A model generated the notes under the pieces. The model was given only the letters and a program-made list of their open reading frames with translations. It ran no database searches and had not been told where the DNA came from. The translations under genes were made by a program, and so were the position numbers. A DNA stretch of 56,644 nucleotides. It comes from an uncultured Azospirillum sp. GTDB lineage: Bacteria; Pseudomonadota; Alphaproteobacteria; RF32; CAG-239. How positions within the stretch are numbered: position 1 is the first letter of the stretch; every line of letters starts with the position of its first letter. Of the stretch, positions 43,347-53,288 are shown piece by piece. The DNA is taken from the NCBI GenBank assembly GCA_900538765.1, contig UQAB01000011.1, forward strand, positions 1 through 56,644, in the 5' to 3' direction.

Positions 43347-45101
43347 ATGACGGATAAAGTTTTTGGATTTTTGTGGAAATACCTGTCCCGGTTAAAATTT
43401 TTGTTTTTATGCGTCCTCTTCTCGGTTGTACTGGGCGAAGCTTTTGTCCGCGTGGCCTTGTATTACGGTTCTCAGATTGTGGAAATATTGTCTTCTTCGC
43501 TGCCGCGGGAGGATATTCTGCGCCAAACACTGTTCTTAGCCGGTCTGACGGCTGTGTTCCTGTTTTTGAAAGGGATTTTGCTTAATGCCGTTTTGTTTGT
43601 CGAAGCTCGTTTTATTCCCAAATACAATACGTTGATTGCCAAGGATTTGTTCAACTACGCGCATCAGCATTCAACGGCATTTTTTGCCGAAGAAATGGCC
43701 GGCAATATTTCTGCCAAAATCAAAACCATTTTGGACAACTGCAATATGATTTATTACAATCTTTTGTGGGGGTTTATTTCTCCGGCAATCGGCATTATCG
43801 TAAGTTTTGCCTTTATTCTGGATATTAATATTGAGTTGGGAGCAATCCTGATCGTGCTTAACCTGTTTCTGATTGCTGCAATTTATTGGCTCAGCCAAAG
43901 GATTGCACCGTATTCGGAAAAACGTTCAAAGCTGATGTCAGAAGCGAACGGCGTATTGGTTGACAGCATTTCCAATGCCGCTTTAGTGAAAAATTTCAGC
44001 AATTATGTTTATGAAAAAAGATATTACTTTCGCGAAATGAAAAAGGCAGCGCTGGCTGACCGTGCTGAAACCAACCAATACGGGATTTTGTTTGTCGGCC
44101 AGGGCGTGTTGCGCGCCTTGATGGAAGCTGTTTCTTATGCGTTGCCGATATGGTATTGGTATATCGGCGAAATCAATGTCGGGCAGTTTGTTTTAATTCA
44201 GTCGTTGGTGGCAACTTTAAACAATATTTATAATATGCTGTCGTTTAACTTTATGAATTTCTTCAAACTCTACGGTGGTATCCGCGATGGTTTGAAATTA
44301 CTGTCCCGCCCGCGGGAAGTTGTCGATGTGCCGGGAGCAGCGGTATTTAACGGAGATTCTGCTGCCATAGAGTTCAAAGACGTAACCTATCATTACAAGG
44401 GAACCGAACCGCTCTTCAAAAACTTTAATTTGAAAATTAAAGACGGCGAGAAGGTAGGGTTGGTTGGCCGTTCGGGCTCCGGAAAATCAACCCTGATTAA
44501 ATTAATCTGTCGTTACTATGATATTCAAAGCGGGGAAATAAGCTTAGGCGAACAAAACATCGCTGCGTTAAAGCAGGATTCTCTGCGCCGCAATATTGCT
44601 CTGATTCCGCAGGAGCCCAGTCTTTTTAATCGTTCGATAATGGATAATATCCGCTATGGCAATTTAAAAGCCTCTGACGAAGAAGTCTTTGCCGCCGCCA
44701 AAAAAGCCTTTTGTCATGACTTTATTATGGCCTTGCCTGAAGGCTATGCCAGCCGTGTCGGTGATTGCGGCGTTATGCTCTCCGGCGGTGAGCGGCAGCG
44801 CATTGCCATTGCCCGCGCCATTCTCAAAAATGCGCCGGTACTGATTTTGGACGAGGCGACGTCGGCTTTGGACAGCGAAAGCGAAAAATATATTCAGGAT
44901 TCACTGCAAAACCTGATGAAAGGCAAAACGGTAATTGCTATTGCCCACCGTTTGTCAACGCTGAAAGAAATGGATACGATTGTCGTTATGGATAAAGGCA
45001 TTATTGCCGAACAGGGTTCTCATCAAAACCTTGTTCGCAAAAAGGGCGTTTATTATAATTTTTATAATATGCAGTCGTCCGGTTTTCTTAAAGAAGCCTA
45101 A
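43347..45101 (+). CDS. ABC exporter (fused membrane and ATPase domains)
   Basis: The 584-residue half-transporter has six membrane helices in the first 320 residues and a nucleotide-binding domain with Walker A GRSGSGKST, signature LSGGERQRIA and Walker B LILDEATSALD. Substrate unknown; the closest general group is lipid or peptide exporters. AAGGAG lies just before the ATG. Its stop overlaps the opposing thioredoxin-like gene by 4 nt. Confidence 0.9.
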   Translation: MTDKVFGFLWKYLSRLKFLFLCVLFSVVLGEAFVRVALYYGSQIVEILSSSLPREDILRQTLFLAGLTAVFLFLKGILLNAVLFVEARFIPKYNTLIAKDLFNYAHQHSTAFFAEEMAGNISAKIKTILDNCNMIYYNLLWGFISPAIGIIVSFAFILDINIELGAILIVLNLFLIAAIYWLSQRIAPYSEKRSKLMSEANGVLVDSISNAALVKNFSNYVYEKRYYFREMKKAALADRAETNQYGILFVGQGVLRALMEAVSYALPIWYWYIGEINVGQFVLIQSLVATLNNIYNMLSFNFMNFFKLYGGIRDGLKLLSRPREVVDVPGAAVFNGDSAAIEFKDVTYHYKGTEPLFKNFNLKIKDGEKVGLVGRSGSGKSTLIKLICRYYDIQSGEISLGEQNIAALKQDSLRRNIALIPQEPSLFNRSIMDNIRYGNLKASDEEVFAAAKKAFCHDFIMALPEGYASRVGDCGVMLSGGERQRIAIARAILKNAPVLILDEATSALDSESEKYIQDSLQNLMKGKTVIAIAHRLSTLKEMDTIVVMDKGIIAEQGSHQNLVRKKGVYYNFYNMQSSGFLKEA

Positions 45102-45568
45102 ACGGCAAACGGGTCGCCTTCATTCTCAAAAAATGTCGATACCTCAGACATAAAAGCTTCCTGATATGTATAAGGATTGAAATTATACAGATAAGGGAGC
45201 TTTTGATATTTGGTCAGACGTCCGTTTTCAACATATTGAAACACAACAGTCAAAGGCATTGTCAAATTATAATTTTCGGCAAAATTGTAGTTGCCGTTTT
45301 CTTCCTGACTTTCATAGTTAATAAGATAGAAGTCATAAATCCCCTGATAGTTCTCATTATAAACCTGTTCTATCAGCTCAATGGCTTCTCCGCAGCTGGG
45401 GCAATCATCATTGTTGTAAAAGACAAAGATAATCGGTTTCCCGTCATATTCAAAGCTTTGATTGTCCGGTCCCGTTTCGCCGTAGTACCCTGAATAAGGG
45501 GAAAACTGCGCTGCTGCGGAAAATGTATATAAGAAGGCAGCCGCTGCCAATAACCATAATTTTTTCAT
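45098..45568 (-). CDS. Secreted thioredoxin-like protein
   Basis: The 156-residue protein has a signal peptide (ending near SAAAQ) and a thioredoxin-like domain with CPSC in NNDDCPSCGEA (about Cys56 and Cys59). It is expected in the periplasm, possibly as a thiol oxidoreductase. Given the many disulfide-rich secreted proteins in this window a link is tempting, but it is only inference. Confidence 0.7.
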   Translation of the reverse strand: MKKLWLLAAAAFLYTFSAAAQFSPYSGYYGETGPDNQSFEYDGKPIIFVFYNNDDCPSCGEAIELIEQVYNENYQGIYDFYLINYESQEENGNYNFAENYNLTMPLTVVFQYVENGRLTKYQKLPYLYNFNPYTYQEAFMSEVSTFFENEGDPFAV

Positions 45569-45736
45569 GTGTCAGCCTTTCTGTATTAAAGTTGATATAA
45601 AAATAAGCCTTAAAAAGCAAAAATCAATATCAGCCAAAAACAATCTCACAAGTTGCAATCCCTCGTTGACTTAAAGGTGCTCTCCTGATAACACTATAAT
45701 TATAAGCAAATAAAATTTTTTACAAAGGTTTGAGTG

Positions 45737-46834
45737 ATGTTTCAAAGGATAGATGCCTGGCTTGCCAATATTGCCGTCTTTATTGCGCCCTTGTTTAAGT
45801 TGTTTGAGCCGTTGTACATAAAATTGAAGCCTTTTCAGGATAAAATCGTTGCCAAATTTTATAAGTATTTAAAAAAATACCTGAAAATATCGCCTTGTGA
45901 CAAAGAACGGATTAATTCCGGGAATATTGTTAAGATTTTTCGGTTCTATGCGGTTTTAGCTGTTGTCTTTCGTATTTTGTTTTCTGTGATTATTGCCGGC
46001 GGCAGTATGCTGATTGTCTGGAGTACGCTGGTTATTAATCTTCCGCTTGTTTATCTGGTTTGTAAAGGGTATCGCCTGGCTTACCTATTGCTGATTTTGA
46101 GCAATACGGTCTATTCTGTTCTGACTTTGGTGCAGGATCCGAAAAGCATATTGTTTATCGGTATTTGGTGGTTTATTGCCTGTTCGGTTTATTTCTTTGG
46201 CTTTCGCTTTGAAAATGCCCGTGTTGAAATGGCGCGAAACGGCGAAACCAAACCCTTGTTCTACCATCTGCAAAAAGACATTGTTGCCGTTATTCTGATT
46301 ATGATACTGACGTCTCTTTTGTCCCGTCTGGTATCTTATGTCAGTATGCCGGATATGCCGGCCAGTCATTCTGATTTAAGGATGAACCAGCAGCTTAATT
46401 ATAAAGCCGGCATTATTTCCCGCAGCCTTTATGCCTATTCTGATTTTTGCCGGGAGCAGGGATATGAGCTGAAAGTTTATCCGAAGATTTTTGCTAAGCG
46501 TTTTGCCCGGGAAATTGAAGAAGTTGAAAACGAGTTGGAACAGCGTGATTCAAGCCTGTCTGATTATTACAACAATGCCAAACGCATTTATGGGCGCCGC
46601 CTGAGTGAAAGCATTGGCAGTGAGTTGGATATCCTGCGCCGTCAGGCAACGATTGATTGGGTCGCTCAGAATAAAAATATCCGGGCATCCCAAATTAAAT
46701 GGACGCAGGATATGGACAACTACATCAGCATGGTTGAAGCCTGTACCCTTTTTGATGATATTGCCCGGAATACAGTGGAACTTGCCGGACAGAAACTGCT
46801 TTCCGTACCGCCGTCCGCTCCAAAAAATAATTAG
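45737..46834 (+). CDS. Multi-pass membrane protein, function unknown
   Basis: The 365-residue protein has about five hydrophobic helices in the first 210 residues and a charged, helical cytoplasmic or periplasmic tail. Start 45737 has AAGG about 8 nt upstream; a GTG just before is possible. TATAAT at 45695-45700 may be its -10 box, with no good -35. It lies 8 nt upstream of the SpmAB-like gene, so both are probably cotranscribed. Confidence 0.6.
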   Translation: MFQRIDAWLANIAVFIAPLFKLFEPLYIKLKPFQDKIVAKFYKYLKKYLKISPCDKERINSGNIVKIFRFYAVLAVVFRILFSVIIAGGSMLIVWSTLVINLPLVYLVCKGYRLAYLLLILSNTVYSVLTLVQDPKSILFIGIWWFIACSVYFFGFRFENARVEMARNGETKPLFYHLQKDIVAVILIMILTSLLSRLVSYVSMPDMPASHSDLRMNQQLNYKAGIISRSLYAYSDFCREQGYELKVYPKIFAKRFAREIEEVENELEQRDSSLSDYYNNAKRIYGRRLSESIGSELDILRRQATIDWVAQNKNIRASQIKWTQDMDNYISMVEACTLFDDIARNTVELAGQKLLSVPPSAPKNN

Positions 46835-46842
46835 AGGGTTGG

Positions 46843-48066
46843 ATGCTGAATATTCTCTGGGCCGGATTTTTTCTTGTTGCTTTTTTAGCGGCATTGGGGC
46901 AAACATTTAACGGAACGCCTGAGATATGGAATGAATTGGTTGCCGTTCTTTTCTCTTCTTCCAAAACGGCATTTTCAATAGCCCTTAATTTAACCGGCAT
47001 TCTTTGTCTGTGGATGGGGCTTTTAAAAATTGCCGAACTGTCTGGACTGACGCTGGTGCTGGCAAAACTGCTGCGTCCGTTGTTTCGCCGCATTTTTCCT
47101 GAAGTCCCATCGGATTCTCCTGCTTTTGGTTCGATAATTATGAATATTGCTGCCAATTTTTTAGGTTTGGATAACGCGGCGACGCCGATGGGGTTGAAAG
47201 CAATGGAACAGCTTCAGGAACTGAATCCCCGAAAAGATACGGCAAGTAATGCGCAGATTTTGTTTATGGTCATTAATTCTTCAGCAGTAACTTTGATTCC
47301 CATAACGATTCTCATGTATCGTTCAGAGCTTGGTTCCGCCAATCCGAGCGCTGTTTTTCTACCGATTTTGTTTGCAACGTCAGCTTCGACGCTGGTTGGT
47401 TTTTTCAGTGTTGCCTTCGTGCAAAAACTTAATATTTTTAACCGTGTGGTTATGGGGTATCTGTTGGCGTTTCTGATGGTTGTCTTGTCTGCAGCTTGGT
47501 ATTTCAGCGCATTGCCGGATACATTGCGCCTGCGTTATTCCTCAATATTCAGTAATGCTTTGTTGTTTGGCATTGTTACTCTGTTTATTGTTTTTGGCTT
47601 AATAAAGCGCCTTAATGTTTATGAAGCTTTCATCAGCGGTGCCAAAGAAGGATTTGAGGTTGCGGTGCGGATTATTCCCTATTTGGTTGCCATGCTGGTT
47701 GGTATAGCCGTTTTCAGGGCTTCCGGCGCCTTAACTTACATCATAGAACTTCTGGCCTCCTGTTTTGCCTGGTTGGGAATGGATACCGGGTTTGTTCCGG
47801 CTTTGCCGACGGCTCTGTTAAAACCGCTTTCCGGCAGCGGCGCGCGGGCAATGATGATTGAAACAATGACGACTTACGGTGCCGACAGTTTTCCGGCATT
47901 CGTTTCCTGCATTGTCCAGGGATCGACGGAAACGACATTCTATGTGTTGGCCGTTTATTTTGGTGCGGTCAAAGTAACAAAAAACCGATCTGCTTTGCCT
48001 TGCGCCTTATTGGCTGACGCCGCCGGGATAGGCGCGGCAATTTATTGCGCTTACCTGTTTTATTAA
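46843..48066 (+). CDS. SpmA/SpmB-like nucleoside recognition domain membrane protein
   Basis: The 407-residue protein is a head-to-tail fusion of two gate-type (nucleoside recognition) domains: an SpmA-like half with MNIAANFLGLDNAATPMGL and an SpmB-like half with GSGARAMMIE and VQGSTETTFYVLAVYFG. In Bacillus, SpmA and SpmB affect spore dehydration; in non-sporing bacteria the role is unknown. It overlaps the opposing CorA gene by 4 nt. Confidence 0.85.
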   Translation: MLNILWAGFFLVAFLAALGQTFNGTPEIWNELVAVLFSSSKTAFSIALNLTGILCLWMGLLKIAELSGLTLVLAKLLRPLFRRIFPEVPSDSPAFGSIIMNIAANFLGLDNAATPMGLKAMEQLQELNPRKDTASNAQILFMVINSSAVTLIPITILMYRSELGSANPSAVFLPILFATSASTLVGFFSVAFVQKLNIFNRVVMGYLLAFLMVVLSAAWYFSALPDTLRLRYSSIFSNALLFGIVTLFIVFGLIKRLNVYEAFISGAKEGFEVAVRIIPYLVAMLVGIAVFRASGALTYIIELLASCFAWLGMDTGFVPALPTALLKPLSGSGARAMMIETMTTYGADSFPAFVSCIVQGSTETTFYVLAVYFGAVKVTKNRSALPCALLADAAGIGAAIYCAYLFY

Positions 48067-49061
48067 AACCACCTGAGCTTCTTCATCAGGTAAACCAGTA
48101 AGATTGTAATGCCAAGCATTATCAGGCAGACAAATGCAAAAGCATAATCGTTTTCAGCATAGGGAATACCTTGAACATTGACGCCGAGCAGGCCTGTTAA
48201 AACCGTGAGCGGCGTGAAGATGACTGTTACAATGGAAATAATATACATGATTTTCGTCATGCTGATTGTCATCTTGCTTTGCAGTTCTTCATGAAAAACC
48301 GCCAGATGATCTCGACTGTAGTCAAGGTCTTCAACCGCTTTGGTGATGTCATTATAAATTTCTCGTATGTCGCTGCGGTCATCTTGTGTCAGCAAGTCCC
48401 ACCTGTCATTTTGCAGACTGATGAATATTTCTTTCTGTGGTGCTGTATAGCGGCGGATTGAGATAATGCGCCGGCGTAAATCGCTTATCTCGTCGCGCAG
48501 GGAAAAATTGCCGAGCGAGTCCGTATCAATCACTTTTTCCTCAAGGACGGAAGTTGCTTCGGTTATGTCGATAATGGCGTCATTGATTTCATCAACCATT
48601 TTTTGAGCCAGAGTCAGAAAAAATTGCATACTTGTGTCCGGTGCTTGATTTTTTTCAAGCATTTGCCGCATCATGTTGGTAATTTTCAAACGGCGGTGGG
48701 AAAGTGTGATTATTTTGTCTTTATCTAGCCAGACACGTATGGAAACCATGTCTTCCGGATCACTTCCCTGATTATAATTTATACCGCGCATAATCAGAAC
48801 AATTCCTTCACCGTATCTGAAATACCGCGGCCGGGTGCTTTCATCGCAAAGAGCTTCCGCCACTTCTTCGGAAAGATTGTATTTCTGTGTCAGAATCTCG
48901 TAAGTGTCAGCATCCTGATAATCCAGATTCAGCCATAGATAAGCCCCTTTTTTCTGCAAAGAGATTTTGCTTTTGACATCTTTGAAAGATGTACTGCCGT
49001 TTGGGCTGACTAAAGCTGCATAGGGAATAGCATAAATTTCGCAGCTGGATACTTCGTCCAT
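48063..49061 (-). CDS. CorA-family divalent cation transporter
   Basis: The 332-residue protein has a long cytoplasmic helical domain and two C-terminal membrane helices joined by the pore-end motif. That motif reads GVN (TGLLGVNVQGIPY) instead of the usual GMN, followed by an aspartate-containing loop (ENDYAF). The ZntB branch of the family is a good fit. It probably moves magnesium, zinc or similar ions. It ends over the SpmAB-like stop. Confidence 0.85.
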   Translation of the reverse strand: MDEVSSCEIYAIPYAALVSPNGSTSFKDVKSKISLQKKGAYLWLNLDYQDADTYEILTQKYNLSEEVAEALCDESTRPRYFRYGEGIVLIMRGINYNQGSDPEDMVSIRVWLDKDKIITLSHRRLKITNMMRQMLEKNQAPDTSMQFFLTLAQKMVDEINDAIIDITEATSVLEEKVIDTDSLGNFSLRDEISDLRRRIISIRRYTAPQKEIFISLQNDRWDLLTQDDRSDIREIYNDITKAVEDLDYSRDHLAVFHEELQSKMTISMTKIMYIISIVTVIFTPLTVLTGLLGVNVQGIPYAENDYAFAFVCLIMLGITILLVYLMKKLRWF

Positions 49062-49076
49062 TATTCTTTCTCCCGG

Positions 49077-50336
49077 CTATTTGTTAAGTTTGATAAAGTT
49101 GCACTTTGCTTCCAAAATCTTGTCATTTTGAAAATCAACGGTTCCTTTGGATATAATCTCAATAACGCGTTTGTCATTGTCATATTCCGTATGAGCTGCG
49201 ACCGGATTGACAACGCCAACGCCGAAAGCAGAAATAATGTCGGCAATGTTAATGTCTACGTTGGTAACGGACGGACATATTCTGGAATCAATATAATTGT
49301 CCACAAAATCCTGAGTTATGCCGTAACTGAGCAAATCGTTTGGATCTGAAAAGGCAATAATTTTGACCTGTTTGAAAACGCGTGATTTGTACATTTTGCT
49401 TTTAGGCGAACAATAAGCGTCTATTTTGTTGGTAACGGAGGGTTTAGGACGGCCGATTTGCAACAAGGGAAGCTGGTTGGCCAACATAAATACCGTAATT
49501 TCTTTGTTTTTCAGTATTTCCAGGATTCGCTGAACTTCTTCCGCATTGTCAGCCTGCGGGTCAAAATAAAGGTTGGAAACCTGATCAGCCACGTCTATAA
49601 CGCTGTCCAGCAGGATTCGGCTTCCCAGACTGTGTGTAATATAAACAATGTTTTCATGGCTCAGGTTTTTAATCTGATCATAAGACGATACCCGGCAGAC
49701 GGCGCGTTGTTTGTATTTTAAATCTTTCCAGTTCTTGCTGAGCATCCAGCAGGTCGACTGTTTGGCCGCGTTAAGAATCAAATTGTTTTTGTCGACCAGA
49801 TAAATCATCGGGTCAGGAACCGTATCGTTTAAAAAGGCTTTCATCGAATTGTTAAAAGCAGCGCGTTTATAAGAATATGTCCCGGAATTGTCATAAAGCA
49901 GAATTTGTTTTTCCTTTGAGGTAATACCCGACCAGGTAAGTTCATAAAACAACATGGTTTTGCTCAAATCTTCATTTTGCATTCTGGTAATAACCAGCGT
50001 GCCGATGTCTGTCTTTTCATCATCGGGATTAACCAGGGTAATTTGTTTGGATTTGTTTGACCAAACGGTCAGGTTCAGGGCTTTTGCCAGATTTTCCCGA
50101 ATTCTGGTCGAGTATCCCGGCGTATGGGTGCCGACCCCGTGAATCATCATAACCTTGACCGTGTTGTTTTGAGTCAGATAGCCGTCAATTCCGATAATAG
50201 AGTCGCCGACAATTTCACATTTCCGATTGTCTTTGGCTTCTTCGTTTTCCAAAAATGCCTGCGCAACGCCTTTCCCAAAAGATTCACATCCGCCCAGCAA
50301 AAAAACAATCCCGGCCAACGCCCAAAACTTTTTCAT
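49077..50336 (-). CDS. Lipoprotein with alpha/beta hydrolase fold
   Basis: The 419-residue protein has a signal peptide with lipobox LGGC (Cys16). An alpha/beta hydrolase domain follows: MMIHGVGTHTPGY near the oxyanion hole and nucleophile elbow YITHSLGS. A possible lipase or esterase on the cell envelope; the substrate is unknown. Start 50336 gives a clean signal peptide. It lies 15 nt upstream of the corA start. Confidence 0.75.
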   Translation of the reverse strand: MKKFWALAGIVFLLGGCESFGKGVAQAFLENEEAKDNRKCEIVGDSIIGIDGYLTQNNTVKVMMIHGVGTHTPGYSTRIRENLAKALNLTVWSNKSKQITLVNPDDEKTDIGTLVITRMQNEDLSKTMLFYELTWSGITSKEKQILLYDNSGTYSYKRAAFNNSMKAFLNDTVPDPMIYLVDKNNLILNAAKQSTCWMLSKNWKDLKYKQRAVCRVSSYDQIKNLSHENIVYITHSLGSRILLDSVIDVADQVSNLYFDPQADNAEEVQRILEILKNKEITVFMLANQLPLLQIGRPKPSVTNKIDAYCSPKSKMYKSRVFKQVKIIAFSDPNDLLSYGITQDFVDNYIDSRICPSVTNVDINIADIISAFGVGVVNPVAAHTEYDNDKRVIEIISKGTVDFQNDKILEAKCNFIKLNK

Positions 50337-50454
50337 ATTTTTATAGTTCCTTAAATTATTTTCAGTATAATTATGTTTAAGCAACATAGTAAGTTATAAC
50401 AATTTCAAATTCAACAGAATTAACAAATTTGGTTGAAAACAGGGAATGTAAATT

Positions 50455-50901
50455 ATGAAGGCACTGGTGCAAAGAGTCAGGCAGGCGTCCGTAACTATAG
50501 AAAATAAAATCTATTCCGAAATAAAACAGGGTTTTTTGGTCTTGCTCGGCGTTGAAAAAAATGACAGCGAGGCGGAAGCCGTGTATTTGGCTAATAAAGT
50601 AGCGGCGCTTCGTGTTTTTGAAGATGAGCAGGGGAAAATGAACTTGTCTGTCAGGGATATTGGCGGAAGCCTGCTGGTTGTTTCACAGTTTACGCTTGCC
50701 GGAGATACCAGCCGCGGTAACCGTCCCGGTTTTGAAACGGCCGCCCGGCCGGAAACGGCGCTGCCTTTATATGAATTTTTTGTGCAGGAACTGAAAAACA
50801 AAGGGCTTCCCGTTGCTACCGGCGTTTTTCAGGCAGATATGCAGGTGGCTCTGGTTAATGACGGGCCTGTAACGTTTATGCTGGAGAAACATTGTGGATA
50901 A
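50455..50901 (+). CDS. dtd: D-aminoacyl-tRNA deacylase
   Basis: Dtd removes D-amino acids and glycine wrongly attached to tRNA. The 148-residue product has SQFTLAGDTSRGNRP and the NxGPxT motif as NDGPVTF. Full length. Its 3' end overlaps the next gene by 8 nt. Confidence 0.95.
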   Translation: MKALVQRVRQASVTIENKIYSEIKQGFLVLLGVEKNDSEAEAVYLANKVAALRVFEDEQGKMNLSVRDIGGSLLVVSQFTLAGDTSRGNRPGFETAARPETALPLYEFFVQELKNKGLPVATGVFQADMQVALVNDGPVTFMLEKHCG

Positions 50902-51682
50902 TATCGGCTATCAGGAACCTGTTTCCCGCTTGGAGGATGCGCTTCTGCTCCGGCGCCTGAAAAAAATTCCGGCAGCTGATACAGCCGGGATTTTGGCTTT
51001 GGAACAGGAGATTTATGAAGGGATTAAGCAGAAACCGGATAACGTCAATTATCGGATTTTGTTGCTTTATATCCAACTTATGCAGGGTAACCGTGAACGG
51101 GCCAAAGCATTAAGCTATGCCGTTTGGGAGGAAGGCGGTGTAACGGAATATGACATCCGGTTGCTCTATGCGCGCTGTCTGACCGGATTAGGGCTGTTGG
51201 AAATGGCAAAAATGCTGTTGCTTCCTCAGTTGGCGTCAATGTCGGAAATCTCATTTGAAGAGGGATTGCCCTTTATTGAATATGCCCTGGCTGCCGGAGA
51301 TGAAGTCCTGCTGGGGCAGGCCGCGGCTTTGCTGAAAGACGAAAACATTTATATGGCTCTGCATAGTTTTAATGATTTTTACAAAAGCCGCAGCTATTGG
51401 CCGCATTACTGCAAGTTTCAGGAGATAATTTTTAAGGCGTTAAAAGACACTCTGTGCCGTTATATTGTCCGGATTGAAAATGACCGCGGCTTTACGGATA
51501 TTATTGCCGAATTTTATCTCACGCTTTCCGAAGAAGAATGCGCGGAACGCGAAGATGAAATTAATCAGAAAATTATAGACTATTGCGCGGCACAAAAAAT
51601 AAAAAAGTACTACAACTACACAATCAGCCTTAAAAATGTCAAAAGTCTTCCAGCTCTTGCTGATTCAGTCCTGACGGGGTAA
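50894..51682 (+). CDS. Helical-repeat (TPR-like) protein
   Basis: The 262-residue protein starts at GTG (50894), with GGAG 7 nt upstream, inside the dtd end. It is mostly helical with tetratricopeptide-like repeats in the middle. No catalytic motif. Its last 44 nt overlap the opposing gene at 51639, an unusually long convergent overlap. Confidence 0.6.
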   Translation: MDNIGYQEPVSRLEDALLLRRLKKIPAADTAGILALEQEIYEGIKQKPDNVNYRILLLYIQLMQGNRERAKALSYAVWEEGGVTEYDIRLLYARCLTGLGLLEMAKMLLLPQLASMSEISFEEGLPFIEYALAAGDEVLLGQAAALLKDENIYMALHSFNDFYKSRSYWPHYCKFQEIIFKALKDTLCRYIVRIENDRGFTDIIAEFYLTLSEEECAEREDEINQKIIDYCAAQKIKKYYNYTISLKNVKSLPALADSVLTG

Positions 51683-52664
51683 TGACCGGCGGCAGCGTTG
51701 AAATATTTCCGTTTTGCCGTTCTTCTTTCTGCATATAGACTTCCAATTGCTCGCAGGCATTATATAATAATTTTTTCAAAAGCTTATTTGCTGCCGTCTG
51801 CTCGTCTTCCGTATTGTCAAAAAGCACAAATCTGTTTTGGTGAATGGTCTTGCTGTCTTTTCCGTCAGCAAATGACAATTCGACGGATACAACCATTTGC
51901 AGTCTGTTTGACGTGTTGTTAATCGCGTCAATTTTCGCACGCAGAATTTTGCTGTGAATGGAATAGGTCGCTTCTGAAGGATTTTCGGTCGTTTTAAAAT
52001 TGCCGGTGTGCTCAAACCATTCCGCAATAATTTTGGCATGTTCGGGAGATTGCGTGTTATTGAAAAATGCAACGGGCGCAATATAAACACGGCTGAGATG
52101 TTTCGCCGTCGGCTCTTCAGAGCCGTTCTCCGCAGAAGCCGGAGCAGCAGGCGCCGCAATCTCGCTTAAAGCTGTTTCCGGCATTTCATTTTGCAAATGC
52201 TCCGTAATGTCAGCCGATAATTCTGCGGCGGTTTCGGTTGCCCGGTCATCAGAAACGGTTTCTTCCTCGGCCTGTTGCTGTAAAAAAGCCTCAACAACTC
52301 TGTTAACGTTTTGCGGCATAACGTAACCGTTGATTTGAACGCAGATTTTGTCGTCGGTTTGTTCGGTTGTCTTAACAGACAAATCTTCAATATAATCATC
52401 GACGATGCCGTAAACCATAACGTTAAAATCATGACTGTCCAGCTGCTCTTTATAAACTTTGAGTTGGGAAAGGCTGCTGACAGCATTGAACGAAGCCTTG
52501 TCTGTCACCCGGACTCTGGCTGTAGATTTGGCTTCATCATCTTTAATCGTTTCGCAGGCATAACCGCTTATTGCCATGGCGCCGCCGTCAGCCCGCGCCG
52601 GACAGGATATATTCACAAGCGCGCCAAAAGCAAATATACAGAATGTCAACAGTCTGAATTTCAT
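51639..52664 (-). CDS. Secreted protein of unknown function
   Basis: The 341-residue protein has a signal peptide (about residues 1-25, ending near ARA), a first domain to about residue 130, an acidic, alanine- and glutamate-rich linker, and a second domain with a VYIAPVAFFNN segment. Start 52664 gives the cleanest signal peptide. No domain recognised. It resembles stress or envelope-associated proteins only in general layout. Confidence 0.6.
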   Translation of the reverse strand: MKFRLLTFCIFAFGALVNISCPARADGGAMAISGYACETIKDDEAKSTARVRVTDKASFNAVSSLSQLKVYKEQLDSHDFNVMVYGIVDDYIEDLSVKTTEQTDDKICVQINGYVMPQNVNRVVEAFLQQQAEEETVSDDRATETAAELSADITEHLQNEMPETALSEIAAPAAPASAENGSEEPTAKHLSRVYIAPVAFFNNTQSPEHAKIIAEWFEHTGNFKTTENPSEATYSIHSKILRAKIDAINNTSNRLQMVVSVELSFADGKDSKTIHQNRFVLFDNTEDEQTAANKLLKKLLYNACEQLEVYMQKEERQNGNISTLPPVITPSGLNQQELEDF

Positions 52665-52813
52665 TGTTTTCCAGCTCAAAAACCTTTTATAAGGCAAGTA
52701 TAGAACGATAAAAATAAATCTCACTTACATTTTTGCACTTATTCACTAATTGCATTTATTTATTTATATGCTAAATTACCAAAAGCTTTGACGGAAAATG
52801 GAGCTTAATAAAA

Positions 52814-53275
52814 ATGGTAATTGCTTTTTCTGTAATTTTAATCGGGCTTTTGCTTTTGATTAAACCGCTTCAGCGAAATACGTTTTACGTTTTGCACTGT
52901 GCAATCGTGATTCTTTCCGCTTATTATGTTGAAACGCATTATTTCCGGATTCCGCCTTTGTTGAAAAATTATTCTTTTATTTTATACTACAAAACTTTTC
53001 TGCTGTTTTTGGTTTTTCATTTTGTTTCCATAAACATTGTGACTGTTTTGGCCTATTGGAAAGATAAACGCGCGGCGGTGAACGGCAGTTGGCGCGTTCC
53101 CGAAATCCAGCTGCATACGCTTGAGCTTCTCGGCGGTTGGAGCGGCGCTTTCCTGGCTCAGAAAATGTTTCGCCATAAAACCAAAAAGAAAAGTTTTCGC
53201 GCCGTATTTTGGCTGATGCTGGTTTTCCAGCTGATTGTCTTGTATGCGATATTGACATATCTGCGCTTAATTTAA
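52814..53275 (+). CDS. DUF1294 membrane protein
   Basis: The 153-residue protein has four hydrophobic segments and the family pattern RVPEIQLHTLELLGGWSGA followed by QKMFRHKTKKKSF. The family has no known function. It lies 13 nt before the MsbA gene and is probably in its operon. Confidence 0.85.
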   Translation: MVIAFSVILIGLLLLIKPLQRNTFYVLHCAIVILSAYYVETHYFRIPPLLKNYSFILYYKTFLLFLVFHFVSINIVTVLAYWKDKRAAVNGSWRVPEIQLHTLELLGGWSGAFLAQKMFRHKTKKKSFRAVFWLMLVFQLIVLYAILTYLRLI

Positions 53276-53288
53276 GGATTCGAATTAT

